Positions 23,991 to 32,688 of a DNA stretch of 32,688 nucleotides are shown piece after piece. This stretch comes from Candidatus Dojkabacteria bacterium (GTDB taxonomy: Bacteria; Patescibacteriota; Dojkabacteria; SC72; WJKH01), in NCBI GenBank assembly GCA_014729235.1, contig WJKH01000027.1, positions 1 through 32,688 on the forward strand, written 5' to 3'. The notes beneath the pieces are model-generated. The model worked only from the letters and a program-made list of their open reading frames with translations. It searched no databases and had not been told where the DNA came from. A program made the position numbers and the translations under genes. Numbering within the stretch: position 1 is the first letter of the stretch; every line of letters starts with the position of its first letter.

Positions 23991-25096
23991 AACTCACCTG
24001 TATCAACAATACAGTAAGCTCTCGCCACACCTGTCTCCGGATTTGCAACCAGTTCTACTTCCTGCTCACCTACCTGTATTAATGTGTTTTTCGGTTTTCC
24101 GCTGACAATTTCAAGTGATTCTTTGAAGGGGTATGGACCAATTTCGCCGGGACTGACATCATTTCCAATGAGCTGTTGGTCATCGGTGACTAGTTTAATC
24201 CAGGTTGCTTCTCCCTCAATAGTCAGTGTTACGGCAAGCTCTTTTGCTGTATCTTCTGCAGTTTCATTGGCTGAAGATTCATCTGGATTTTCCTCATCAG
24301 GCTGATCTTCCTCCTGAGGTTCAGGGATTTGGTACATTACAGTCCTTGTTGCAACAGTCGATCTGTCTTCGTTGTTATTTTTATATGCTTTAATGATAAT
24401 TGCATTGGAACCTTGTGCCAATTTGACTTTTACCTGAAAATTTCCTTCCGAGTCTGTTTGAATTGTCTCCCCATTGATCTCTACAACGCTTCCCGGATCA
24501 GTTTTCCCTACAACTTCTGTGGTGTCAGCTTCTACAGTGACATTATTTTCAGGAGAGGTGATTTCAAGCTGAGGAGGCTGTTTAAATTTGTTGTACTGGA
24601 TGGCGATGTATGTAATCACTACTATAATAAGTATCCCAACGAGGGCTGTAATGATCTTTTGAGGTGTAATTGAAAAGTTCTTTTTTGCTGTTTTTCTCTT
24701 GGTGGATTTTTGCGGAGCAGGGCGGGCCTGAATAGTTGAGGCCTCTGAGTCTGAGGATGTAGCTGGTGATGGCGCAGGCTGCCGTTTCTTTTTTGTTTTC
24801 TGAAGCGGCTTCCTATCAGGCTCACTTTGAGTTGCAAGTGTTCGACGATAAATTGCCAGAATCTTGTCAGTATCAAGTTTTAGGTAGTCTGAATAATTCT
24901 TTATAAACCCTCTCAAAAATACCTGGGTATCCTCATCTCCGTAATTATCTTCTTCAATCGCTTTTAGCTGATCAATTGGGATCTTTGTGGCCTCTGATAT
25001 CTGTTCTAATGAGAATCCCCTTTTCTCACGGTAATGCCCAAGAACCTTCCCGGGGGTTAGCATATTGGGTTTTTGCTGTGCGTTTTCCTCGCTCAT
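23978..25096 (-). CDS. RodZ-like protein: HTH_25 + TM + Ig-like domain + DUF4115-like C-terminus
   Basis: VLGHYREKRGFSLEQISEATKIPIDQLKAIEEDNY, TM ITALVGILIIVVITYIAI, LEITSPENNVTVEADTTEVVGKTDPGSVVEINGE, C-terminal GEATWIKLVTDDQQL. Confidence 0.8.
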   Translation of the reverse strand: MSEENAQQKPNMLTPGKVLGHYREKRGFSLEQISEATKIPIDQLKAIEEDNYGDEDTQVFLRGFIKNYSDYLKLDTDKILAIYRRTLATQSEPDRKPLQKTKKKRQPAPSPATSSDSEASTIQARPAPQKSTKRKTAKKNFSITPQKIITALVGILIIVVITYIAIQYNKFKQPPQLEITSPENNVTVEADTTEVVGKTDPGSVVEINGETIQTDSEGNFQVKVKLAQGSNAIIIKAYKNNNEDRSTVATRTVMYQIPEPQEEDQPDEENPDESSANETAEDTAKELAVTLTIEGEATWIKLVTDDQQLIGNDVSPGEIGPYPFKESLEIVSGKPKNTLIQVGEQEVELVANPETGVARAYCIVDTGELNCQ

Positions 25097-25181
25097 AATT
25101 ATTAATCCTAAACTAAGTTTTTATCCGTAATGGACACTAATATAATGCCATATTTATCGGGTTGAGGCAAATCAGATTTTG

Positions 25182-27458
25182 CTAGACGTTTGAAGGCAGG
25201 AAGTCTTCCTCATCTTCCTGGCTTTCATCTGAATTGTTGCTTCCCATAATTTGGCTTTTGGAGCTAATTAACAGATCTCTAGCGCTGCTTCCTTCTTGAG
25301 GACCTATTGCTCCTGCTTCTTCCAGTTGGTCCATAATTCTTGCTGCACGGTTGTAGCCGACTCGGAGTTTTCTTTGTAGGTAAGAAGCGGACGCTTTGCC
25401 GGCTTCAATTATGGCATCAACGGCATCTTCAAATAACTCATCTCTTTCTTCATCGCCGTTACCATCAGATTTTTTCTCTTCGGGCACGGTTTCTATTACC
25501 TCTTTCTTGTATTCAATATCCTCTTCTACTTGATTGTTGATGAAGTCAATTACTTTTTCAAGATCCTTTATATCTGTGTAAGCTCCCTGGACTCTGACGG
25601 GTTTGGGTAGTTCCGGAGATTTGAATAGCATATCACCTTTCCCAATTAGGGTTTCAGCTCCTGTTTGATCGATAATTACACGCGAATCAATTGCTGTTGT
25701 CACACTGAAAGAAACTCGCCCCGGGACGTTCGCTTTGATCAATCCGGTGATAACATCTACAGAAGGGCGCTGGGTAGCCAGGATTAGATGGATCCCAACT
25801 GCTCGCGACATTTGAGCCAGTCTGACAATCTTTGACTCAACATCAACTCCTGTAGACAGCATCAGATCCGCCATCTCATCAATAATTATCACTACATAAG
25901 GCATGGCGTCAAATCCCATCTTTTTATTGTATTCTGCGATTTTTCGCACTCCCAATTGTTTCAGCATCCGATATCTCCGGAGCATTTCTTCAATTGCCCA
26001 CTGCAAAGCATTCACAACTAATTCCATGTCAGTAATAACGGGTGTGAGCAGGTGAGGAATTCCGTTGTATGGCGACATTTCTACCATCTTTGGGTCAACA
26101 AGGATAAATTTGACCTGGTCGGGAGATTTAGTCATTAGTAGCCCGATAATCATTGCGTTTATTCCGACAGATTTACCTGTCCCTGTCGCACCAGCGACTA
26201 ATACGTGTGGGAGCTGGGTCAAGTCTTGAATAATATGCTTGCCCGAGACGCTCTTTCCGAGGATTAGCGGTAGTTCAAATTTATCAATATTGCTTTCAAG
26301 TTGAGCTACTAATTCTTTCTCGAATACAAAGTTAGGCGTAGGGTTGGGGATTTCAATACCTACAAGTGAGGTGCCCGGGATCGGAGCTTCGATTCTGATA
26401 GAAGAAGCAGGGGCTGCCAATGCCAGTGCGAGGTCGTTTGCCAGGTTTCGGATTTTAGCTACTTTTGTCCCGACAGTGATTTTTAGTGCAAATTGTACGA
26501 CAGTCGGGCCGATCGTTATATTAGTGACCTTTGATTCAACTCCAAAGCTTTTAAGGGTCTCCTCGATAACTTTAGCGTTTTTCTTGAGGATTTCTTTGTT
26601 CTGAGGCTGAATTACTGGGTCTTGTAAAAGCGAGATAGGGGGATATTTCCAATCGGGGTATTTTGGCTCAGTTTTAATTTTCTCTTCCTCATCGTCGCTG
26701 TCTTTTTCGGTTTTGTTTTTTTCTTTTGGCTTCTCTGTTGGGCTGGTGAAATCCGGTTCTTGATTGACAACATCATCAAAGGTCTTTTGATCAACTTCTG
26801 CCTGAGTGATTACAGGCTCTTCTCTTTGAGGGATCTGTTGATTCTCTGGCTCTTCATCGAGAAGTGGGGGAGCGAAATCAGAGTCCTGGGCTAATCCATC
26901 TGGTTGTTTTTTCTTGAAAAGCCGCCCGAAAGAGCTAAAAATTTTGACTATAAAATCGCGAATCTGTTCAAGTTTGACTCCGGAAATAAATGAGAAGCTT
27001 ACTGTGTAAAACAAGATAATGATAATAAATTCAAGAAGTCGCCCGATAGACTTATCCAGGTATGAATGGAGTTTGTATCCGATTTGTCCTCCTGCATCAG
27101 AAAAATCGGGTGGGATAATTGTGTCAATATAGATTTCTTTGGGGATCCAAAATGTTAGAAATACAGATGTTGTTATTGCGAAAAGGATTAAACCAATTTG
27201 AATTTTAAAGGACTTGAAAAAGTCTGAATTAAATATAAATCTAAAGCCAAAATAAAGAAGTGCAATGCCCCAGGGAATTGCTGAGTAGCCTAGCTGAAAG
27301 ATTGTAAACTCAAATACTGTGGCTTCAATGAATGGTGATAAGATTAATGCAACGGCAGCTATTGTTACAAGTACTCCGAAAGTGAGCTTTGTTTCGTTGC
27401 TTTTAATGGTGATCCCTTTCTTCTTGTCGCCGGATTTTTTCTTTTTTTTCTTCGCCAT
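25182..27458 (-). CDS. ftsK: FtsK/SpoIIIE DNA translocase
   Basis: 4-TM N-terminus, PHVLVAGATGTGKSVGINAMI Walker A, VVIIIDEMADLM Walker B, LATQRPSVDVITGLIKAN, C-terminal gamma domain. Confidence 0.95.
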   Translation of the reverse strand: MAKKKKKKSGDKKKGITIKSNETKLTFGVLVTIAAVALILSPFIEATVFEFTIFQLGYSAIPWGIALLYFGFRFIFNSDFFKSFKIQIGLILFAITTSVFLTFWIPKEIYIDTIIPPDFSDAGGQIGYKLHSYLDKSIGRLLEFIIIILFYTVSFSFISGVKLEQIRDFIVKIFSSFGRLFKKKQPDGLAQDSDFAPPLLDEEPENQQIPQREEPVITQAEVDQKTFDDVVNQEPDFTSPTEKPKEKNKTEKDSDDEEEKIKTEPKYPDWKYPPISLLQDPVIQPQNKEILKKNAKVIEETLKSFGVESKVTNITIGPTVVQFALKITVGTKVAKIRNLANDLALALAAPASSIRIEAPIPGTSLVGIEIPNPTPNFVFEKELVAQLESNIDKFELPLILGKSVSGKHIIQDLTQLPHVLVAGATGTGKSVGINAMIIGLLMTKSPDQVKFILVDPKMVEMSPYNGIPHLLTPVITDMELVVNALQWAIEEMLRRYRMLKQLGVRKIAEYNKKMGFDAMPYVVIIIDEMADLMLSTGVDVESKIVRLAQMSRAVGIHLILATQRPSVDVITGLIKANVPGRVSFSVTTAIDSRVIIDQTGAETLIGKGDMLFKSPELPKPVRVQGAYTDIKDLEKVIDFINNQVEEDIEYKKEVIETVPEEKKSDGNGDEERDELFEDAVDAIIEAGKASASYLQRKLRVGYNRAARIMDQLEEAGAIGPQEGSSARDLLISSKSQIMGSNNSDESQEDEEDFLPSNV

Positions 27459-27712
27459 GCTTGGACAGATTTCCTCAATTTATAAACAGGATGCTCTAAG
27501 TTTAGCAGGATTTTTTGAATTCAGCAATTATAGTGATTCCAGAGTCAGTAAAAATTTAATAATCAAAATCTTGCAATTATCAAGTGTCCTGGGATCTAAA
27601 ATGCCGTTTTCCGAAAAGGGTTGCATGACCTGGTTTGCTGTGTTAAAATGGGTAAATTGACTCAAGGGCTATGCATTAAAATTATATGCTTGCAGAAAGG
27701 GGATTTTGTCCC

Positions 27713-27741
27713 TTGACGTTCTTTTATTTATGTAGTACAAT
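27713..27741 (+). promoter_or_regulatory. sigma-70 promoter for rpoB-rpoC
   Basis: TTGACG (27713-27718), 17-nt spacer, TACAAT (27736-27741), about 80 nt before the rpoB ATG. Confidence 0.7.
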
Positions 27742-27825
27742 CCTTCCGATTACTTTCTATTATTTTTTGCTCCAATTATTTCTATCAAAACAACAAAACT
27801 TAAATTTAAGTACTAACCCAAAAGT

Positions 27826-30800
27826 ATGCCAATTAAAGAACCCCGTGTTAATAGGGCTTCGAGAGTTAATCTCGGCCTGCACGATTTTCAGGTTGAGTTT
27901 CCAAACTTTATCCAGGCCCAGCTTGATTCTTATGATTGGTTTGTCCGAAATGGTATCCAAGAGCTATTTGCAGGTATTTCGCCTGTTAGGGACACCATGG
28001 AAAAGATGTGGACGCTCGAATTTAACGATGTCCGCTGGGATAAACCTAATCGCACTGAGAAAGAGGCCTTGGATAAAGGCCTTTCTTTTGATGCCGCAGT
28101 ATATGTTCAAGCTCAGCTTCTTAATAATAAAACAGGTGAGATCAAAGAACAGGAGGTTTTTGTCGCTGACATACCTATTATGACGGATCAGGCTTATTTT
28201 GTTATTAATGGAGTAAAGCGAGTTGTAACACATCAAATAGTTAGAGCAGAAGGTATTTTGTTTGCTCCTGACGATAAAGTAGGCAATCGTGATTTGTATA
28301 AAGCAGTACTTATGCCGGGTAGAGGCGGTTGGTATACTTTTGAAGTTAATAAGCATAATGTTATTAGTCTGAAAATTTCTAGAGGCAGAAGCAAGATTTT
28401 GCTGACAGAATTGCTTCGGGTGTTTGGGTATGAAACTGATGAAGAGATTAAAGAATTATTTAAAGAAGTAGATACACACAAAGAGTACAAGTACATTGAA
28501 TCAACGCTTGCCAGGGACTTTACCAAGAATAAGGAAGAGGCAATAATCAGTGTTTACAATAAACTTAGACCTGATGAAACTGTGACTTTGGATAGTGCCG
28601 AGAAATATATCAAGGCGCTATTTTTTAGCGACAGGAAGTTTCACCTCGGGATTGTCGGTAGGTATCAGCTTAATCGCAAACTTGGAACAAAGCACAAGCT
28701 TGATGCAGAGCACTCGAAATTGTATGTAGAAGACGTAATCTTGCTTGTTAAAAGATTGATTCAGGTTAATAATGAAGAAGTTCCGCCTGATGATATTGAC
28801 CATCTGGGAAACAGGAGAATACGAAGTGTTGGGGAAGTGCTAGTTGATCAGCTCGGATCTTCTATTCGCAGAATTGAGAAAAATATCCGGGACAAAATGA
28901 GTATGTATGGAGAAGATGCTAAATTGACTCCTTCTATGCTTATCGGGACTCGCCCGATGTTTGCTTCAATACTGAGTTTCTTTGGTCAGAACCAGCTTTC
29001 TGTCTTTATGGAACAGACTAACATACTTTCTGAGCTTGAAAATAAGCGAAAGGTTACGGGTGCCGGTCCTGGAGGAATTCTTAAAGAAAGAGCTCCATTT
29101 AGCTTGCGTGAGGTTCATCAGTCGCAGTATTCCCGGTTTTGTCCGGTTACCAGTCCTGAGAGCTATGCTATCGGTGTAGTTACTCAGCTGGCTTCATTTG
29201 CAAAGGTAAATGAATTTGGATTTCTTGAAGCTCCGTATAAAAAAGTTGTTCGAGAAGTAAATAATGCAAAGACTCTTCTAGAGAACAGAATTCCTATTGA
29301 TGACATAAAAGATGAGAAGGGTAAAGTGGTAGTAAAAGCAGGGGAAATTATTGATAAAGCTGCTTCTGAAAAAATAGCGAAAATTAAAAGCATCAGTAAA
29401 GTTGAGATAAAGCCGTTTGTTTCTGATGATATTGAATACATGGATGCGGTTGAAGAGGATACGCATAACATCAGTATGTCTACAATAAAAAGGGATAAGC
29501 ATGGGAATTTGATAGATGATTTGGTTCCGGTAAAATTCGCCGGTGAGTTCTTGTTAAAGAATTCAAGTCAGGTTGAATATGTTGATGTGATCCCTTCGCA
29601 ACAGGCCGGGCTTGGGTTTGCGCTAATTCCTTTTGGTGCAAACGATGATTCCCGCAGAACTTTAATGGGTTCGAACCAATCAAGACAGGGTGTTCCTTTG
29701 CTGAAGCAGCAGTCTCCTCTGGTTGGAACTGGATATGAGGATATCGTTGCCAGACAGTCCGGGTGGGGATTATTTGCGGAAGAATCAGGAAAAGTAGATT
29801 ATGTAGACGCCAACAGTATAACTGTCAATTACAAGAAGAAGGGGAAAGTTACGTATGATTTGATTAAATTTGATAGATCAAATCACGATACTGCATTTTC
29901 TCAATATCCGAGGGTTGATGTCGGAGACAATTTTAAGGAAGGGGATCTTTTGGCTGATGGTCCGACTATGGATAATGGGGAAATTGCCATTGGGACAAAT
30001 ATTCGTGTTGCATTGATGTTTTATGAAGGATTTAACTATGAGGACTCTACTATTATTTCTGACAGGCTTGTAAGTAGTGATGCCCTTACTTCTACTCATA
30101 TTAGAGAATACACGGCAGAAGTTCGTGATACAGAGCTTGGTCCTGAAAATCTTACATCTGATATCCCTCACGTTAGTGATCGGATTTTGCAGAAACTAGA
30201 TCTCAATGGAGTTGTACGGATTGGATCCCGTGTTCAGCAGGGAGATATTCTGGCAGGTATTGTTGCTCCCCGCGGAGAAAAAGAACTTACATCTGAAGAA
30301 AAACTTTTGCATGCTATTTTCGGTGATGTATCAAGCGATGTTCGCGATAACTCTCTTCGACTTCCTAACGGTGAGAAGGGGATTGTAATAAAGACTCAAG
30401 TTTTATCGGTTGAAAATGAAGATAGGCTGCCTCCGGGAGTTCTGAAGAAAATCAGGATCTGGGTTGCTGAAACAAAGAAGATTAGCTACGGAGATAAGCT
30501 TTCCGGTAGGCATGGAGATAAATCTACAATTGCTGAAATCCGACCTTTAGAAGATATGCCGTTTACTGCGGATGGTGAGCCTGTAGATATGGTTTTGACT
30601 CCTACATTTGTAAAGCGAATGAATATGGGACAGGCAATGGAGGTTCACTATGGGAAATTTGCTCAACAGCTAGGAATTAAGTTAGCCTTCCCTCTATTCG
30701 AGGAAATAAATTTCGACTGGCTTGAAAAGGAGCTTGAGAAACAAGGTTACGACATGTCACAGAAGGTTGATTTGTATGATGGCCGTACGGGGAAAAAGTT

Positions 30801-31176
30801 TCCTCGACCAATTACAGTTGGCATGAAATATGTACTCAAATTGCATCATATTGCCGATGATAAAGTACATGCGAGATCGACCGGACCATACACACTGGTC
30901 ACTCAGCAGCCACTCGGAGGGAAAGCTCAGATGGGTGGTCAGAGATTTGGAGAAATGGAGGTGTGGGCACTTGAAGCTCACGGAGCAGCACATTCACTAC
31001 AAGAGATGTTGACGATTAAATCTGATGATGTGAGTGGACGTTCTGCTGCTTACAAAGCAATTATTCAGGGTGAAAAGATCGAAACATCGAACATTCCTGA
31101 ATCATTTAGAGTATTGATTAATGAGTTAAATGCATTAGCATTAAATATTGATCTAATTTCAAATAAGTCAGAATAA
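27826..31176 (+). CDS. rpoB: RNA polymerase beta subunit
   Basis: 1116 aa; RREVH-type SLREVHQSQYSRFCPVTSPES, GANDDSRRTLMGSNQSRQGVPLL, KISYGDKLSGRHGDKSTI, GGQRFGEMEVWALEAHGAAHSLQEM. Confidence 0.97.
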   Translation: MPIKEPRVNRASRVNLGLHDFQVEFPNFIQAQLDSYDWFVRNGIQELFAGISPVRDTMEKMWTLEFNDVRWDKPNRTEKEALDKGLSFDAAVYVQAQLLNNKTGEIKEQEVFVADIPIMTDQAYFVINGVKRVVTHQIVRAEGILFAPDDKVGNRDLYKAVLMPGRGGWYTFEVNKHNVISLKISRGRSKILLTELLRVFGYETDEEIKELFKEVDTHKEYKYIESTLARDFTKNKEEAIISVYNKLRPDETVTLDSAEKYIKALFFSDRKFHLGIVGRYQLNRKLGTKHKLDAEHSKLYVEDVILLVKRLIQVNNEEVPPDDIDHLGNRRIRSVGEVLVDQLGSSIRRIEKNIRDKMSMYGEDAKLTPSMLIGTRPMFASILSFFGQNQLSVFMEQTNILSELENKRKVTGAGPGGILKERAPFSLREVHQSQYSRFCPVTSPESYAIGVVTQLASFAKVNEFGFLEAPYKKVVREVNNAKTLLENRIPIDDIKDEKGKVVVKAGEIIDKAASEKIAKIKSISKVEIKPFVSDDIEYMDAVEEDTHNISMSTIKRDKHGNLIDDLVPVKFAGEFLLKNSSQVEYVDVIPSQQAGLGFALIPFGANDDSRRTLMGSNQSRQGVPLLKQQSPLVGTGYEDIVARQSGWGLFAEESGKVDYVDANSITVNYKKKGKVTYDLIKFDRSNHDTAFSQYPRVDVGDNFKEGDLLADGPTMDNGEIAIGTNIRVALMFYEGFNYEDSTIISDRLVSSDALTSTHIREYTAEVRDTELGPENLTSDIPHVSDRILQKLDLNGVVRIGSRVQQGDILAGIVAPRGEKELTSEEKLLHAIFGDVSSDVRDNSLRLPNGEKGIVIKTQVLSVENEDRLPPGVLKKIRIWVAETKKISYGDKLSGRHGDKSTIAEIRPLEDMPFTADGEPVDMVLTPTFVKRMNMGQAMEVHYGKFAQQLGIKLAFPLFEEINFDWLEKELEKQGYDMSQKVDLYDGRTGKKFPRPITVGMKYVLKLHHIADDKVHARSTGPYTLVTQQPLGGKAQMGGQRFGEMEVWALEAHGAAHSLQEMLTIKSDDVSGRSAAYKAIIQGEKIETSNIPESFRVLINELNALALNIDLISNKSE

Positions 31177-31178
31177 AA

Positions 31179-32688
31179 ATGTTTCCCAAAAAGCAAAAAG
31201 GTAAAATCAAGGATTTTGATGCTCTTAAAATCTCCTTGGCATCTCCGGATAAAATTTTGAAATGGTCATATGGAGAGGTCACCAAAGCTGAGACAATTAA
31301 CTACCGTACTTTCAAATCTGAACCTGATGGATTGTTTTGTGAAAAGATTTTTGGGCCAACTTCAAACTATGAGTGTTATTGTGGAAAGTATAAGAAGATC
31401 AGATACAAGGGTATTGTTTGTGACAAGTGTGGAGTTGAAGTGACTACAAAAGATGTCCGTAGAGAGCGAATGGGGCACATAGATCTGGCTGTTCCGGTTA
31501 CTCATGTGTGGTTTGCCTACGGTATTCCTAACAAGTTATCAATTATCCTCGATATGCCCCACAAGAAGATTCTTTCAGTTATTTACTATTCAAGATTTAT
31601 GGTTACTGAGCTTGATGAATCTCAGCGATCAAAAGTTGAAGATAAAATTCTTGAATTGAAAAAAGCAGCAGAAGTCGATCTGGATAACCAGTTGAAAGAT
31701 GCTGTGAAAGAGCTTGAGAAAAAGCAAAAGGATGAAGTTAAAGAATTAAAAGATAAGAATAAAGACAAGAAGGGCGGACTGGAATTTGAGCTAAGCAAGC
31801 TTGAACATAAGCACAATCAGGAAGTTGCTAAATTGCGGCATGAATATGCTACTTATCAAGCTGAGGAAGATGAATTTTATGCGGCGCTTGTTGAGCTTGT
31901 TAAAAACGTAAACGTAGGTTCAGTACTTACAGAAGATCAGTATCTCGATCTTTCTGAGAGGGACCTTCTGTTCTTTGAGGCGGAAATGGGTGCTGAAGCT
32001 ATCGAAAAATTGCTGGGGCAAGTTGACTTGGCAAAGGAAATAGATGCTTTACGAATGGAGTCCAGGAATGCTCGAGGGCAGAAGAAAGTAAAGCTGATTC
32101 GGAGACTTCAGTATTTAGAGGGGCTTGAGAAAAATAATATTGATCCTGCCTGGATGATTCTAAAAGTTATCCCTGTTTTGCCGCCTGATTTGCGGCCAAT
32201 TATTCCTTTGTCCGGAGGTAAATTTGCTACACATGACCTGAATGACCTGTACAGGAGAATAATTAACCGTAATAACAGACTTAAAAGACTGATTGAGATA
32301 GGTGCTCCCGAGATTATTCTCAGAAACGAAAAAAGAATGCTTCAGGAGTCTGTAGATGCTTTAATTGACAATCAGCATCGTCCAAGTAAACCTATGCTCA
32401 ATAGTAAAAGACTTCCTTACAATTCTCTTACTGATCAGTTACGAGGGAAGAAGGGTATATTTCGAAAGAACTTATTGGGTAAGCGTGTTGATTATTCAGG
32501 CCGTGCAGTAATTGTTGGTGATGCAAAACTAGAGATTCATCAATGCGGATTGCCAAAATCTGTTACCCTTGAAATTTTCAAACCATTTGTTATTCATGAA
32601 TTGCTTGATCGTGAGCTTGCTCCAAATATTAAGATAGCAAGGGAGATTATTGAAAATGGTGAGGAAGTAGTCTGGGATGTGCTTGAAG
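31179..32688 (+). CDS. rpoC: RNA polymerase beta' subunit, 3' truncated by window end (not in ORF track)
   Basis: ATG at 31179; MFPKKQKGKIKDFDALKISLASPDKILKWSYGEVTKAETINYRTFKSEPDGLFCEKIFGPTSNYECYCGKYKKIRYKGIVCDKCGVEV; LLGKRVDYSGRAVIVGD near the end. Confidence 0.97.
   Translation, partial: MFPKKQKGKIKDFDALKISLASPDKILKWSYGEVTKAETINYRTFKSEPDGLFCEKIFGPTSNYECYCGKYKKIRYKGIVCDKCGVEVTTKDVRRERMGHIDLAVPVTHVWFAYGIPNKLSIILDMPHKKILSVIYYSRFMVTELDESQRSKVEDKILELKKAAEVDLDNQLKDAVKELEKKQKDEVKELKDKNKDKKGGLEFELSKLEHKHNQEVAKLRHEYATYQAEEDEFYAALVELVKNVNVGSVLTEDQYLDLSERDLLFFEAEMGAEAIEKLLGQVDLAKEIDALRMESRNARGQKKVKLIRRLQYLEGLEKNNIDPAWMILKVIPVLPPDLRPIIPLSGGKFATHDLNDLYRRIINRNNRLKRLIEIGAPEIILRNEKRMLQESVDALIDNQHRPSKPMLNSKRLPYNSLTDQLRGKKGIFRKNLLGKRVDYSGRAVIVGDAKLEIHQCGLPKSVTLEIFKPFVIHELLDRELAPNIKIAREIIENGEEVVWDVLE

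Noticed and set aside
27686-28183. 165-aa plus-strand ORF
   Set aside because: Overlaps the rpoB promoter and 5' end in another frame; rpoB is unambiguous.
1-32688. CRISPR array, prophage, IS element or tRNA/rRNA gene
   Set aside because: No regularly spaced direct repeats, no transposase/integrase/phage proteins, and no cloverleaf-like sequence seen in the short intergenic gaps. The paired repeats at 21676-21975 have only two units with no cas genes.
1-32688. UGA recoding (code 25, as in Gracilibacteria/SR1)
   Set aside because: valS, the MFS gene and dnaG end at TGA in places consistent with true stops, and no in-frame TGA is needed in the housekeeping genes.

Overview
AT-rich, gene-dense bacterial chromosome segment, most likely from a Candidate Phyla Radiation (Patescibacteria) organism. 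This assignment is by inference from small compact genes, the GYAW-repeat surface protein, the DUF4012 protein and the PEGA proteins; no 16S is present. TGA is used as a normal stop, so code 11 fits. Most of the window is housekeeping: greA-like, DHH phosphoesterase, valS, MFS transporter, metG, rpoD, rsmA/ksgA, a CofE-like ligase, an ABC-F ATPase, dnaG, a RodZ-like protein, ftsK, rpoB and a partial rpoC. Two accessory envelope clusters interrupt it. The first (7505-10510) holds a GYAW-repeat protein, a DUF1566/Lcl_C-like secreted protein, PilN-like and PilO-like proteins and a small membrane protein. The second (12102-18110) holds a CPR-type membrane protein, an SDR-DUF4012 fusion, a PEGA protein, a WecA/MraY-like GT and a polytopic membrane protein. 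I did not find a clear-cut new defence or mobile system. The most unusual signals are: (1) a G7 tract inside a putative G-quadruplex that splits the DUF1566-like surface gene exactly where a -1 shift or one extra G restores it; (2) an 18-nt box found three times, each carrying a GTG that opens an ORF (including valS); (3) a family of palindromic intergenic repeats near dnaG/ABC-F and downstream of rsmA; (4) an SDR domain with an apparent loss of its catalytic Lys, fused to DUF4012; (5) active-site substitutions in the WecA-like GT and in RsmA; (6) a bidirectional, possibly leaderless, rpoD/zinc-protein promoter.
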